NCBI GenBank assembly: GCA_017451975.1 | Contig: JAFTNI010000059.1 | Coordinates: 1 to 17,640 of the forward strand | Direction: 5' to 3' | DNA from: Clostridia bacterium | GTDB lineage: Bacteria > Bacillota > Clostridia > Oscillospirales > CAG-272 | DNA length: 17,640 bases | Shown here: in pieces, positions 7,284-13,277 of the stretch | Position numbering within the stretch: position 1 is the stretch's first letter | Layout: each line of letters starts with the position of its first letter | The notes under the pieces: generated by a model | Seen by the model: the letters and a program-made list of their open reading frames with translations, nothing else | Told to the model about the DNA's origin: nothing | The model's database searches: none | Made by a program: the position numbers and the translations under genes

Positions 7284-8062
7284 AAAAGCCCCCTTATGCG
7301 AATTTTGCGGGAGGAGCAAGCCCCTCCCAATACTGATTTTTTATCGATTGCTACCGCCGTATTGAGCGCCGTTTCTATCATCTGGTTGAGCGTGCGCTCG
7401 CGGTCCTCCACGGGCATTTCCTCGCCCGTAAGAATACTGTTGGAAATAGTGCATACGGCAAGAGCGCGTTTGCCCGCGCGCGCCGCCGTCATATAAAGCG
7501 CCGCCGCCTCCATCTCAACCGCCATAATGCCCATTCTGTGCCATTTTTCAAGACAGTGCGGGTCGTCGTCGTAATACGTGTCTGCCGAAAGCACGTTGCC
7601 GACGTGGCAGGTGGCGCCGAGCTTGTGTGCCTCCTCCACAGCCGCGGAAAGAAGCGCGTAGCTTGCACAGGGCGCGTACGTACCGGGCAAGCCGTACTGC
7701 TCGCCAAAGCGGGAGTTTGTGGAAGTAGTCATAGCGAAAACGAGGTCGCGTATGTTCACATTTTCGTCTATCGTGCCCGCAGAGCCTATGCGTATGATGT
7801 TTTCCACGCCGAAAAAGTTATAAAGCTCGTATGAGTATATGCCTATAGAGGGCATACCCATACCGCTTGCCATAACGCTCACCTTCACGCCCTTGTAATA
7901 GCCCGTGTAGCCCTGAACGCCGCGCACGTCGTTCACAAGGCGCGCATCCTCAAGAAAGTTTTTTGCTATATATGCCGAGCGCTTGGGGTCGCCTGGCATA
8001 AGCACAGTTTTGCCGAAATCATCTGGTGTTGCATTAATATGCGGTGTCGGATATTTTGCCAT
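7280..8062 (-). CDS. deoD: DeoD-type purine-nucleoside phosphorylase with Asn at the catalytic Asp site
   Basis: A hexameric-type phosphorylase that splits purine (deoxy)nucleosides into base and sugar 1-phosphate. In 260 residues it keeps H8 (TPHI), R28 in the MPGDPKR phosphate loop, R47, R91 in RIGSAG, and the ribose motif VEMEAA (182-187). The position of the catalytic Asp204 of Escherichia coli DeoD, in the family motif VSDH, is here N208 (ISNS; codon AAC at 7439-7441), which may change base preference or activity. The C-terminus is about 20 residues longer than usual and basic, running through a hairpin into the deoB start. The ATG at 8062 lies nine bases behind GGAGG; the ATG at 8068 lies only three bases behind. 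The start overlaps the end of deoC. Confidence 0.93.
   Translation of the reverse strand: MAKYPTPHINATPDDFGKTVLMPGDPKRSAYIAKNFLEDARLVNDVRGVQGYTGYYKGVKVSVMASGMGMPSIGIYSYELYNFFGVENIIRIGSAGTIDENVNIRDLVFAMTTSTNSRFGEQYGLPGTYAPCASYALLSAAVEEAHKLGATCHVGNVLSADTYYDDDPHCLEKWHRMGIMAVEMEAAALYMTAARAGKRALAVCTISNSILTGEEMPVEDRERTLNQMIETALNTAVAIDKKSVLGGACSSRKIRIRGLL
7309..7328 (-). other. GC-rich hairpin at the deoD/deoB junction
   Basis: On the minus strand GGGAGGGG pairs with CTCCTCCC around the loop CTTG, eight pairs with one G-T. It lies 26 bases before the deoB ATG, within the last codons of deoD. There is no T tract, so it is not a simple terminator; it could slow transcription, protect an RNA end or affect deoB translation. 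Confidence 0.5.
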
Positions 8063-8741
8063 TTTCATTTTCCTCCGTTTGTTTAACTATTTTTACTATT
8101 CTGCTTGTGCCAAGCCTGTGTGCCCCCGCCTCCAGAAACGCCGCCGCGTCCTCCAGGCTCGCTATGCCTCCCGCCGCTTTTATGCGCGTAAGGCCGCGCA
8201 TATGCGATGCAAAAAGCTTTACGTCGTCAAGCGTCGCGCCGCCTGTGGAAAAGCCCGTGGAGGTTTTTATATACTGTGCCTGAGAAGCGGAAACAACATC
8301 GCACATTTTGATTTTTTCCTCCTCTGTAAGAAGGCAGGCTTCTACAATGACCTTCAGAACGGAATATCTGCAAGCCTTCGATACAGCGTTTATTTCCGCC
8401 AGAACTTCTGCATACCGTTTTTCCTTTATCATTCCGATATTGGCAACCATATCTATTTCGTCTGCCCCATCGCGCTCGGCGCGCTCAGCCTCGAAGCACT
8501 TTGTCTCTGTACTGCTATACCCGTTCGGGAAACCTATAACAGTGCATATCTTCACCTTTCCGCGCTTGCTTATGCGCACGTATTCTGCCGCTTTTTTAAC
8601 AAAACACGGCGGTATGCAAACAGAAGCCGTTTTATATTTTATGCCGTCATCGCACACGGCTTTTATATCGTTCCACGTAGCCGTGGGCGAAAGCAGCGTG
8701 TGGTCTGTAACGGCAAGTATATCTTTTATTTCTATATTCAT
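8034..8741 (-). CDS. deoC: Deoxyribose-phosphate aldolase
   Basis: Cleaves 2-deoxyribose 5-phosphate to acetaldehyde and glyceraldehyde 3-phosphate, the last step of deoxynucleoside breakdown. The 235 residues fit the class I TIM-barrel aldolase. The Schiff-base lysine is K159 in YIKTSTGF, the activating lysine is K188 in RIKAAGG, and the proton-relay Asp is D97 in DEIDMVANIG; these correspond to Lys167, Lys201 and Asp102 of the Escherichia coli enzyme. The ATG at 8741 has GGGGGG upstream. It is first in the operon, behind a near-consensus promoter at 8781-8809. Its last ten codons overlap the deoD start in another frame, an overlap of 29 bases. Confidence 0.97.
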   Translation of the reverse strand: MNIEIKDILAVTDHTLLSPTATWNDIKAVCDDGIKYKTASVCIPPCFVKKAAEYVRISKRGKVKICTVIGFPNGYSSTETKCFEAERAERDGADEIDMVANIGMIKEKRYAEVLAEINAVSKACRYSVLKVIVEACLLTEEEKIKMCDVVSASQAQYIKTSTGFSTGGATLDDVKLFASHMRGLTRIKAAGGIASLEDAAAFLEAGAHRLGTSRIVKIVKQTEENENGKISDTAY

Positions 8742-8780
8742 AAACCGTCCCCCCTTAATATTTGTATCCTTACTATAAAT

Positions 8781-8809
8781 ATTTTATCTTTTTTTCGATA
8801 ATATGTCAA
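8781..8809 (-). promoter_or_regulatory. Promoter of the deo operon with possible operator
   Basis: On the minus strand TTGACA (8804-8809) and TAAAAT (8781-8786) are separated by 17 bases. Inside the spacer, and reaching into the -10 box, is the inverted repeat TTATC-N8-GATAA (8784-8801), well placed for a repressor. The start would be near 8774, giving a short leader before deoC. No repressor gene is encoded next to it. Confidence 0.8.
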
Positions 8810-8848
8810 TGGAAGCGAAAAAAAAGCGCACAAAAGCGAAGAAATTTA

Positions 8849-8877
8849 TTGATTTTTCCACATCGCGGTGGTAAAAT
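8849..8877 (+). promoter_or_regulatory. Promoter of the DUF554 gene, divergent from deo
   Basis: TTGATT (8849-8854) and TAAAAT (8872-8877) are 17 bases apart. The expected start near 8884 leaves a leader of about 30 bases with GGGAGG. The two divergent -35 boxes are 39 bases apart, so one bound protein could influence both. Confidence 0.7.
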
Positions 8878-8914
8878 ACCTTTTGATTTATACTTTGGGA
8901 GGTTTGTTTTAATA

Positions 8915-9619
8915 ATGGAATTCAGCAATATAATAGGCCTGGGCACCATAGTAAATACGCTTGCCGTAATACTCGGCGCAACGGTGGGGCTTCTTTTCAA
9001 GAAGGTTCTGCCCAAAAAGCTTGGCGATGCGCTTGTTACAGGCGTGGGGCTTTGCGTGCTTTACATAGGCGTGGAGGGCACGCTCAAATGCACAAATCCT
9101 CTTGTTATGATAATTTCAATGGTGCTTGGCACAATCGTTGGTACGCTGCTCGACCTCGATGGGAAAATCCACCGCCTCGGGGAAAAGGTGGAAAAGAAAT
9201 TCGATAAAAATTCAGAGGGTAAATCCACCTTCGGCGCGGCTTTTGTTCAAAGCTTTCTGCTTTTCTGCGTCGGCGCAATGACGGTAACGGGCGCTATTCA
9301 ATCGGGTCTTACGGGTGATAACACCACTCTTTTTGCAAAATCCGCGCTGGACTTTGTAAGCTCTATAATATATGCCTCCACAATGGGTGCGGGCGTATAC
9401 CTTTCTGCCCCCGCGTTGTTTATTTACCAAGGCGCTATAACGCTCATCTCCTTTGCCGCAGGCAACGTGCTTACACCTTATATGATAGCGGAAATGACAG
9501 CCGTGGGCTCGCTTCTCATCATCGGCATTGCTCTCAATATGCTCGGCATCACGAAGCTTAAGCTTATGGACTATATCCCCGCGATATTCTTCCCTGTACT
9601 GCTTTGCATTTTCATGTAA
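8915..9619 (+). CDS. DUF554 family membrane protein
   Basis: A 234-residue integral membrane protein of the DUF554 (YqgA/YdfK) family, whose function is not established, with transport suspected. It shows about six to seven hydrophobic segments, the family-typical start GLGTIVNTLAVILGATVG (8-25), a central amphipathic stretch rich in Lys and Glu (about 83-102), and a second half beginning AAFVQSFLLFCVGAMTV. I chose the ATG at 8915 behind GGGAGG (8897-8902); reading further upstream would start inside the promoter and give a hydrophilic, unlikely N-terminus. It is a single-gene unit followed by hairpin terminators. Confidence 0.88.
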   Translation: MEFSNIIGLGTIVNTLAVILGATVGLLFKKVLPKKLGDALVTGVGLCVLYIGVEGTLKCTNPLVMIISMVLGTIVGTLLDLDGKIHRLGEKVEKKFDKNSEGKSTFGAAFVQSFLLFCVGAMTVTGAIQSGLTGDNTTLFAKSALDFVSSIIYASTMGAGVYLSAPALFIYQGAITLISFAAGNVLTPYMIAEMTAVGSLLIIGIALNMLGITKLKLMDYIPAIFFPVLLCIFM

Positions 9620-9624
9620 ATTTC

Positions 9625-9653
9625 AAAGCAATTCCTTTCCTCGGAATTGCTTT
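9625..9653 (+). terminator. First of two matching hairpins behind the DUF554 gene
   Basis: AAAGCAATTCC (9625-9635) and GGAATTGCTTT (9643-9653) form 11 perfect pairs with a seven-base loop, five bases behind the stop codon. The T tract is short (TTTC), so termination may be weak. Nearly the same hairpin is repeated at 9837-9865 on the other side of repeat copy B. Confidence 0.6.
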
Positions 9654-9656
9654 CAG

Positions 9657-9836
9657 ACTGTCGAAAAAAGCAATTTGAGCCTCTCACTTTGGGAGAGGTG
9701 GCACCGTAAGGTGACGGAGAGGGATGCGGTAAAAGCCCAAATTATATCAAAAACATATATTCTGGCGCTTGCCCTCTCACCGCTTCGCGGAGCTCCCCCA
9801 TAGGGGCGAGCCTAAAATTAGTTTATCGACACACTC
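9657..9836. repeat. Palindromic MITE-like repeat, copy B
   Basis: Same family and orientation as copy A: a left arm with GAGCCTCTCAC, GGGAGAGGTGGCACCGTAAG and GTGACGGAG, and a right arm with CCCTCTCACCG, GCGGAGCTCCCCC and GGGGCGAGCC. Outside the arms are terminal inverted sequences: TGTCGAAAAAA on the left and TTTATCGACA on the right. The match between the two sides continues into the flanking hairpins. It is non-coding; open frames across it are not genes. Confidence 0.82.
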
Positions 9837-9868
9837 AAAGCAATTCCATTTCGTGGAATTGCTTTTTT
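9837..9868 (+). terminator. Second matching hairpin, with T tract
   Basis: AAAGCAATTCC (9837-9847) and GGAATTGCTTT (9855-9865) form 11 perfect pairs and are followed by TTTTTT in all (9863-9868). This is the better intrinsic terminator of the pair and probably ends transcripts that pass through copy B. Confidence 0.75.
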
Positions 9869-9923
9869 CTTCGCCCCATAAATCGACAAATATTAAGAAA
9901 ACATTAATTTTTTCGACACGGTG

Positions 9924-9952
9924 TAGACAATTTCCGCTTTTAGTGGTATGAT
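9924..9952 (+). promoter_or_regulatory. Upstream promoter of the VTT-domain gene
   Basis: TAGACA (9924-9929) and TATGAT (9947-9952) are 17 bases apart. A start here would give a leader of about 97 bases, AT-rich and without a recognisable riboswitch. Confidence 0.6.
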
Positions 9953-9997
9953 ATTTATAGTAAAACACGTTAATTTCGCAAAAACATGGAAATAATT

Positions 9998-10026
9998 TTG
10001 ACAAAAACCTAAAACTTGCATAAAAA
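9998..10026 (+). promoter_or_regulatory. Downstream promoter of the VTT-domain gene
   Basis: A consensus TTGACA (9998-10003) is followed after 17 bases by TAAAAA (10021-10026). A start near 10033 would leave a short leader with AAAAGGTG in front of the ATG at 10056. The two promoters may be used in tandem; the -10 box of this one is the weaker part. Confidence 0.5.
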
Positions 10027-10055
10027 GATATTAAAAAGCCAAAAAGGTGTAAATT

Positions 10056-10745
10056 ATGAGCTTCCAGGAACAGAACATAAAAAAACAAAAAATAATCATC
10101 ATAGCCATAATGGCGTTTCTTTGCGCCGCCTTCGCCGCCGTGGGCGTGATAGTAGGCGTGCCGCTTGTTAAATCCGCCTCCAACCCCGAGCATTTCAGAG
10201 AGTGGATAGATTCACTCGGCTACCTCGGTGATTTTGCGTATATGGCTCTCGTGGTGCTTCAGGTTGTTGTTGCCATTATTCCCGGCGAGCCCGTGGAAAT
10301 ACTCGGCGGCTATGCCTTCGGTATATGGCACGGAACTATGCTCTACCTCATCGGCGCGTTTATCGGAAGTGTTATTGTTTTCCTCTTCGTGCGCAGATTC
10401 GGCAAGGTTGCGGCGGAAATTTTCTTTTCCAAAGAGAAAATAGATTCACTTAAAATCCTTCAAACATCCCCTAAGCGCACGCTTATCTTTTCGATAATAT
10501 TCACGGTGCCCGGCACGCCGAAGGATCTGCTGGTTTACTTCGCAGGGCTTACAGATATGCGCCTTTCCACGTGGCTTATCATAGCGGCATTCGGGCGAAT
10601 TCCCTCGGCAGTAACCTCTACGGTAATGGGCGAAACGCTTGGCAACCAGAAGTATACCTCCGCCATAGTCACGCTCGGAATAACGCTCGCGCTCAGCCTT
10701 ATCGGCGTTCTGATTTATAAATTTGTGATTAAAGAGAAAAAATGA
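10056..10745 (+). CDS. TVP38/TMEM64 family (VTT domain) membrane protein
   Basis: A 229-residue inner-membrane protein of the VTT (formerly SNARE-associated, DedA-like) superfamily. Members include DedA proteins, some of which act as lipid flippases; the TVP38 branch has no settled function in bacteria. It has an N-terminal membrane segment (about 12-36), the re-entrant motif IPGEPVEILGGYAFG (75-89), G-x-IGS (99-104), and the later re-entrant block FTVPGTPKDLLVYFAGLT (about 150-167) with GRIPS (181-185), followed by a final membrane segment and a basic tail. The ATG follows AAGGTG. It is a single-gene unit closed by a clear terminator. Confidence 0.9.
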   Translation: MSFQEQNIKKQKIIIIAIMAFLCAAFAAVGVIVGVPLVKSASNPEHFREWIDSLGYLGDFAYMALVVLQVVVAIIPGEPVEILGGYAFGIWHGTMLYLIGAFIGSVIVFLFVRRFGKVAAEIFFSKEKIDSLKILQTSPKRTLIFSIIFTVPGTPKDLLVYFAGLTDMRLSTWLIIAAFGRIPSAVTSTVMGETLGNQKYTSAIVTLGITLALSLIGVLIYKFVIKEKK

Positions 10746-10747
10746 TG

Positions 10748-10771
10748 AAAAGGGCGAAATACGCCCTTTTT
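10748..10771 (+). terminator. Intrinsic terminator of the VTT-domain gene
   Basis: AAAAGGGCG (10748-10756) pairs with CGCCCTTTT (10762-10770) around AAATA, three bases behind the stop codon, and is followed by further T. It is a textbook rho-independent terminator. Confidence 0.9.
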
Positions 10772-10825
10772 GTTTTGATTTTATACAATGTTACATCAGG
10801 TTGCGGAATTGGCGCGCAAAAATGG

Positions 10826-10854
10826 TGGAATTTTTCCTTGGACCAAGCTAAAAT
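10826..10854 (+). promoter_or_regulatory. Promoter and candidate operator of the first XRE regulator
   Basis: The -10 TAAAAT (10849-10854) has a weak -35 TGGAAT at 10826-10831. Between them lies a perfect palindrome CTTGG-A-CCAAG (10837-10847), a natural place for binding of the encoded XRE protein. Upstream at 10789-10795 is TGTTACA, which matches TGTAACA at nearly the same distance from the third regulator's -10 box. Confidence 0.5.
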
Positions 10855-10885
10855 AGAGGCATAAAAAACACACACGGAGGTCAAT

Positions 10886-11731
10886 ATGACATTCAACGAA
10901 AAACTTCTTTCACTGCGCAGAAAATCGGGGCTTTCGCAAGAGGATCTTGCAGAAAAGCTTGACGTTTCGCGCCAGGCGGTTTCCCGTTGGGAAAACGGCG
11001 AAACACTGCCCGATGCCCAAAATCTTCTGGTGCTTTCCGATATTTTCGGCGTTACCACAGATTATCTTTTACGAAATGGAACGGAAACAGAAAAAAGCAA
11101 GGAAAAAGAAGCGCCTGCTACCACGGTTAACAACACATATATTCAAAAGAACAGCGTATCGCTTTTCAGCCAGATTATACGCATATTGTATATAGCTCTG
11201 CCGGCTGTTTTTATTGGCGCTTCAGGTTACCTTGCAAAAGATTCGGCGCTCGCTATGTTAATCTATTGGCTTGTGGCGGTTTTCATACAATTCACCGTTA
11301 CAGCCACTCAAAAAAACGATCTCTTGGCTTCTTCGCCAAAAGAACGCAAAACCTTTTTTGAAATAGAAACGGCTGTAAATATTTTCATTTCCGCTGCAGC
11401 GCTTGTGATATTTTTCGCAGATCTGTCTGTATTCAATATTTTCATATACGTCGTTCTTGTGAACATATACGCTATACTCGCGTTTGAAGAAACACTTTTC
11501 CATGCAGGAAAATCGCCGTATCTTAAAGAGCTTCGCTTGAAATTTTACCGCTTGAATATGTGGTTTTTTACCCCTGCGCTCGCGGCGCTTTCGGTAAAAA
11601 CAGTGCTTTTGTTTTCGCCTGATGCGAACGGGTATCTGCTTTTCGCAGGAATACTTGCTGCCCTGCTCGTTATATGCGCGTGCGTTTTTGTGGTTCTGCA
11701 AAAAAAGCTGAACAATTTTAAAGACGAATGA
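10886..11731 (+). CDS. XRE-family regulator fused to a multi-pass membrane domain
   Basis: A 281-residue protein with an N-terminal XRE helix-turn-helix (about 5-60: LSQEDLAEKL, SRQAVSRWENGETLPD) followed by a polar linker (about 65-95) and a membrane domain with roughly six hydrophobic segments (about 97-117, 122-140, 163-181, 184-204, 226-245, 252-272). Such architecture suggests a membrane-tethered transcription regulator that senses a signal in or across the membrane; the signal is unknown. The ATG at 10886 follows GGAGG at good spacing. It is a paralogue of the protein at 13489-14349: same layout, similar helix-turn-helix and a shared LKFYR/IKFYR segment before the last two membrane spans. 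A terminator of the repeated family follows. Confidence 0.88.
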   Translation: MTFNEKLLSLRRKSGLSQEDLAEKLDVSRQAVSRWENGETLPDAQNLLVLSDIFGVTTDYLLRNGTETEKSKEKEAPATTVNNTYIQKNSVSLFSQIIRILYIALPAVFIGASGYLAKDSALAMLIYWLVAVFIQFTVTATQKNDLLASSPKERKTFFEIETAVNIFISAAALVIFFADLSVFNIFIYVVLVNIYAILAFEETLFHAGKSPYLKELRLKFYRLNMWFFTPALAALSVKTVLLFSPDANGYLLFAGILAALLVICACVFVVLQKKLNNFKDE

Positions 11732-11769
11732 AATCATTAAGCCAAACTAAAAAAACAAAACTCCCTTTT

Positions 11770-11803
11770 GGCGTACCTGCGATAAAGCAGGTACGCCGAT
11801 TTT
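11770..11803 (+). terminator. Hairpin terminator, second copy of the recR-type hairpin
   Basis: GGCGTACCTGC (11770-11780) pairs perfectly with GCAGGTACGCC (11787-11797) around GATAAA, followed by GATTTTC. Hairpin and flanks (CCCTTTTGGCG before, ATTTT after) match the hairpin behind recR read on its own strand. The stop codon of the first XRE gene is 38 bases upstream. Confidence 0.65.
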
Positions 11804-11857
11804 CTTGCTACTACTATTTTTAAACTTTGAGTTAATACAAAGTTTCCTAACAATACC

Positions 11858-11885
11858 TTTACTGAAACTGTTTTTGTGCTATAAT
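11858..11885 (+). promoter_or_regulatory. Promoter of the second XRE regulator
   Basis: TATAAT (11880-11885) is preceded by TTTACT (11858-11863) with a 16-base spacer. The expected start is about 45 bases before the coding start, with ATGGAGG as ribosome binding site. Confidence 0.65.
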
Positions 11886-11935
11886 ATAAGCAGAAGCAGA
11901 CGTCGGCTTACTTTTATCTCAATGGAGGTATGAAT

Positions 11936-13006
11936 ATGGAAATTACTATTGGTGCAAATATTAAGCGTTTGCGCACGGCAAAAAATATTACGCAGGAGCA
12001 GCTTTCGGTTGCTATGAATGTTACCTGTGCTGCGGTCAGTAAATGGGAACGCGGTGAAACCTATCCCGACATTACGCTTCTCCAACCATTGGCTTATTTC
12101 TTTGGAGTAACGCTCGATGAGCTTATGGGCTATAATCAAGAAAAGATTCAAGCCGAAATTGACGAAATAATTGCTCTGTATAGACAGCATTGGAATGACA
12201 AAAAAGGTCGTGAAATTATCGTCAAGGCTTATCGCGATTATCCGAATGATTATTGGATCATGCACTACTATATGTGGAATGTTGGTGGTGACTTGGCTGA
12301 TAACGATCCCGTTGTTCTGCTTGAACACAAGGACGAATTTCGTGCCATTTGCGAAAAGATACTCGGCGGTTGTACCGAAGAAAACTTGCGCCTTGGCGCG
12401 TGGAATATGCGTGCGAAAATTCTTCATGCGGAAGGCAAAACGGAAGAAGCACTTGAGATCTACAAAACAAAATTTACTGATTGGTTTACCACCAGTGGAC
12501 AAAAGACAGAACAGCTATTTGCAAAAGACACAAGCGAATATTATTTTCATGTTCAAAAGAATATGTATGAGCTTGTGGATTTCGCGGCAGATAAACTCGG
12601 CAGAACCGTGTTTTTCAATCCTTCTCTCTCAATGGAAGAAAAGGTGGAGCGTACACTGAAATGCGGTGAGTTGATGCTAAATGCTTTTGAAGAGACCGGA
12701 GAAGCATTCTTCCTTATGCTCGCGCGTTCTTTCCTTGGCAGGATGGAAAACGACCTATACTATCGCGGCGGAACGGAGGAACAAATCACCGCAGTTATGG
12801 ATAAAAACCTGTATGTGACAAAAAAGCTTGAAGATATGAGAGCGAAAAATCAGGCACTGAATCACGCCTTTGACCGTTATGGAGAAGCGATAAGCGAAAA
12901 CTTTTTCAAATTCAATATTGATTATCGTTCCAATGCCACGGGCGGTAGACGTGCCGAGCTTCTCAAAAATCCCGAGTATAGAGCCGTGTTAGATAAGTAC
13001 AGATAA
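11936..13006 (+). CDS. XRE-family regulator with helical (TPR-like) C-terminal domain
   Basis: A 356-residue soluble protein. The XRE helix-turn-helix is at about 5-62 (ITQEQLSVAM, CAAVSKWERGETYPD, LDELMGY). The rest is all-helical, beginning with an Asp/Glu-rich helix and including WNMRAKILHAEGKTEEALEI, which reads like a TPR hairpin; the family of such regulators often binds a peptide or partner protein with this part. I prefer the ATG at 11936, seven bases behind GGAGG, to the ATG at 11930, which almost touches it. Its codon choice is visibly more AT-rich (GGT, CGT, GAA, GAT) than the deo genes, which could point to later arrival. It sits between the two paralogous membrane XRE genes, with its own promoter and terminator. 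Confidence 0.87.
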   Translation: MEITIGANIKRLRTAKNITQEQLSVAMNVTCAAVSKWERGETYPDITLLQPLAYFFGVTLDELMGYNQEKIQAEIDEIIALYRQHWNDKKGREIIVKAYRDYPNDYWIMHYYMWNVGGDLADNDPVVLLEHKDEFRAICEKILGGCTEENLRLGAWNMRAKILHAEGKTEEALEIYKTKFTDWFTTSGQKTEQLFAKDTSEYYFHVQKNMYELVDFAADKLGRTVFFNPSLSMEEKVERTLKCGELMLNAFEETGEAFFLMLARSFLGRMENDLYYRGGTEEQITAVMDKNLYVTKKLEDMRAKNQALNHAFDRYGEAISENFFKFNIDYRSNATGGRRAELLKNPEYRAVLDKYR

Positions 13007-13018
13007 ATAACTTTTTTC

Positions 13019-13037
13019 GCCCCGCTTCGTGCGGGGC
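13019..13037 (+). terminator. Terminator of the second XRE regulator
   Basis: GCCCCGC (13019-13025) pairs with GCGGGGC (13031-13037) around TTCGT, 12 bases behind the stop codon. The T tract after it is interrupted (TTAGCTTTTG). A second perfect palindrome follows at once: GCTTTTGTG (13041-13049) and CACAAAAGC (13052-13060). Confidence 0.75.
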
Positions 13038-13105
13038 TTAGCTTTTGTGTCCACAAAAGCAGTGCTTGTCAGGAAAATCAGACAGAGTTTCGGGGTACAC
13101 GAACC

Positions 13106-13225
13106 AAAGGCTCCCTTGTGCAAAGGGAGCTGTCACCGAAGGTGACTGAGGGATTGTTTTGGGGTAGAATTTTGCTTTTTGCAATCCCTCCGTCTCGCTC
13201 ACGCGAGCCACCTCCCTTTACGCCT
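13106..13225. repeat. Palindromic MITE-like repeat, copy C (second subtype)
   Basis: Left arm AAAGGCTCCCTTG, CAAAGGGAGC, TGTCACCGAAGGTGACTGAG and GGATTG; right arm CAATCCCTCCGTC, GCTCACGCGAGC, CACCTCCCTTTACGCC. The ends GGATTG and CAATCC pair across a short spacer. It shares the CACCG-AGGTGAC core with copies A and B but has different outer arms, so it is a sister subtype. It is non-coding. It lies between the terminator of the second regulator and the promoter of the third. Confidence 0.8.
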
Positions 13226-13277
13226 GACAGTACACTTAAAAGGTGTAACACACCATACCTTGCAAGGCAAGACGTGT

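Noticed and set aside
9528..10193. Open frames across copy B and its flanks
   Set aside because: They run from within the DUF554 gene or against the VTT gene and consist mostly of repeat sequence.
11879..12502. A 207-codon minus-strand open frame opposite the second XRE regulator
   Set aside because: Lies opposite a clear XRE gene and covers its helix-turn-helix; no start signal or motif.
3243..13225. A CRISPR array formed by the repeats
   Set aside because: Copies are kilobases apart, palindromic over more than 100 bases, and have no regular spacers or cas genes.
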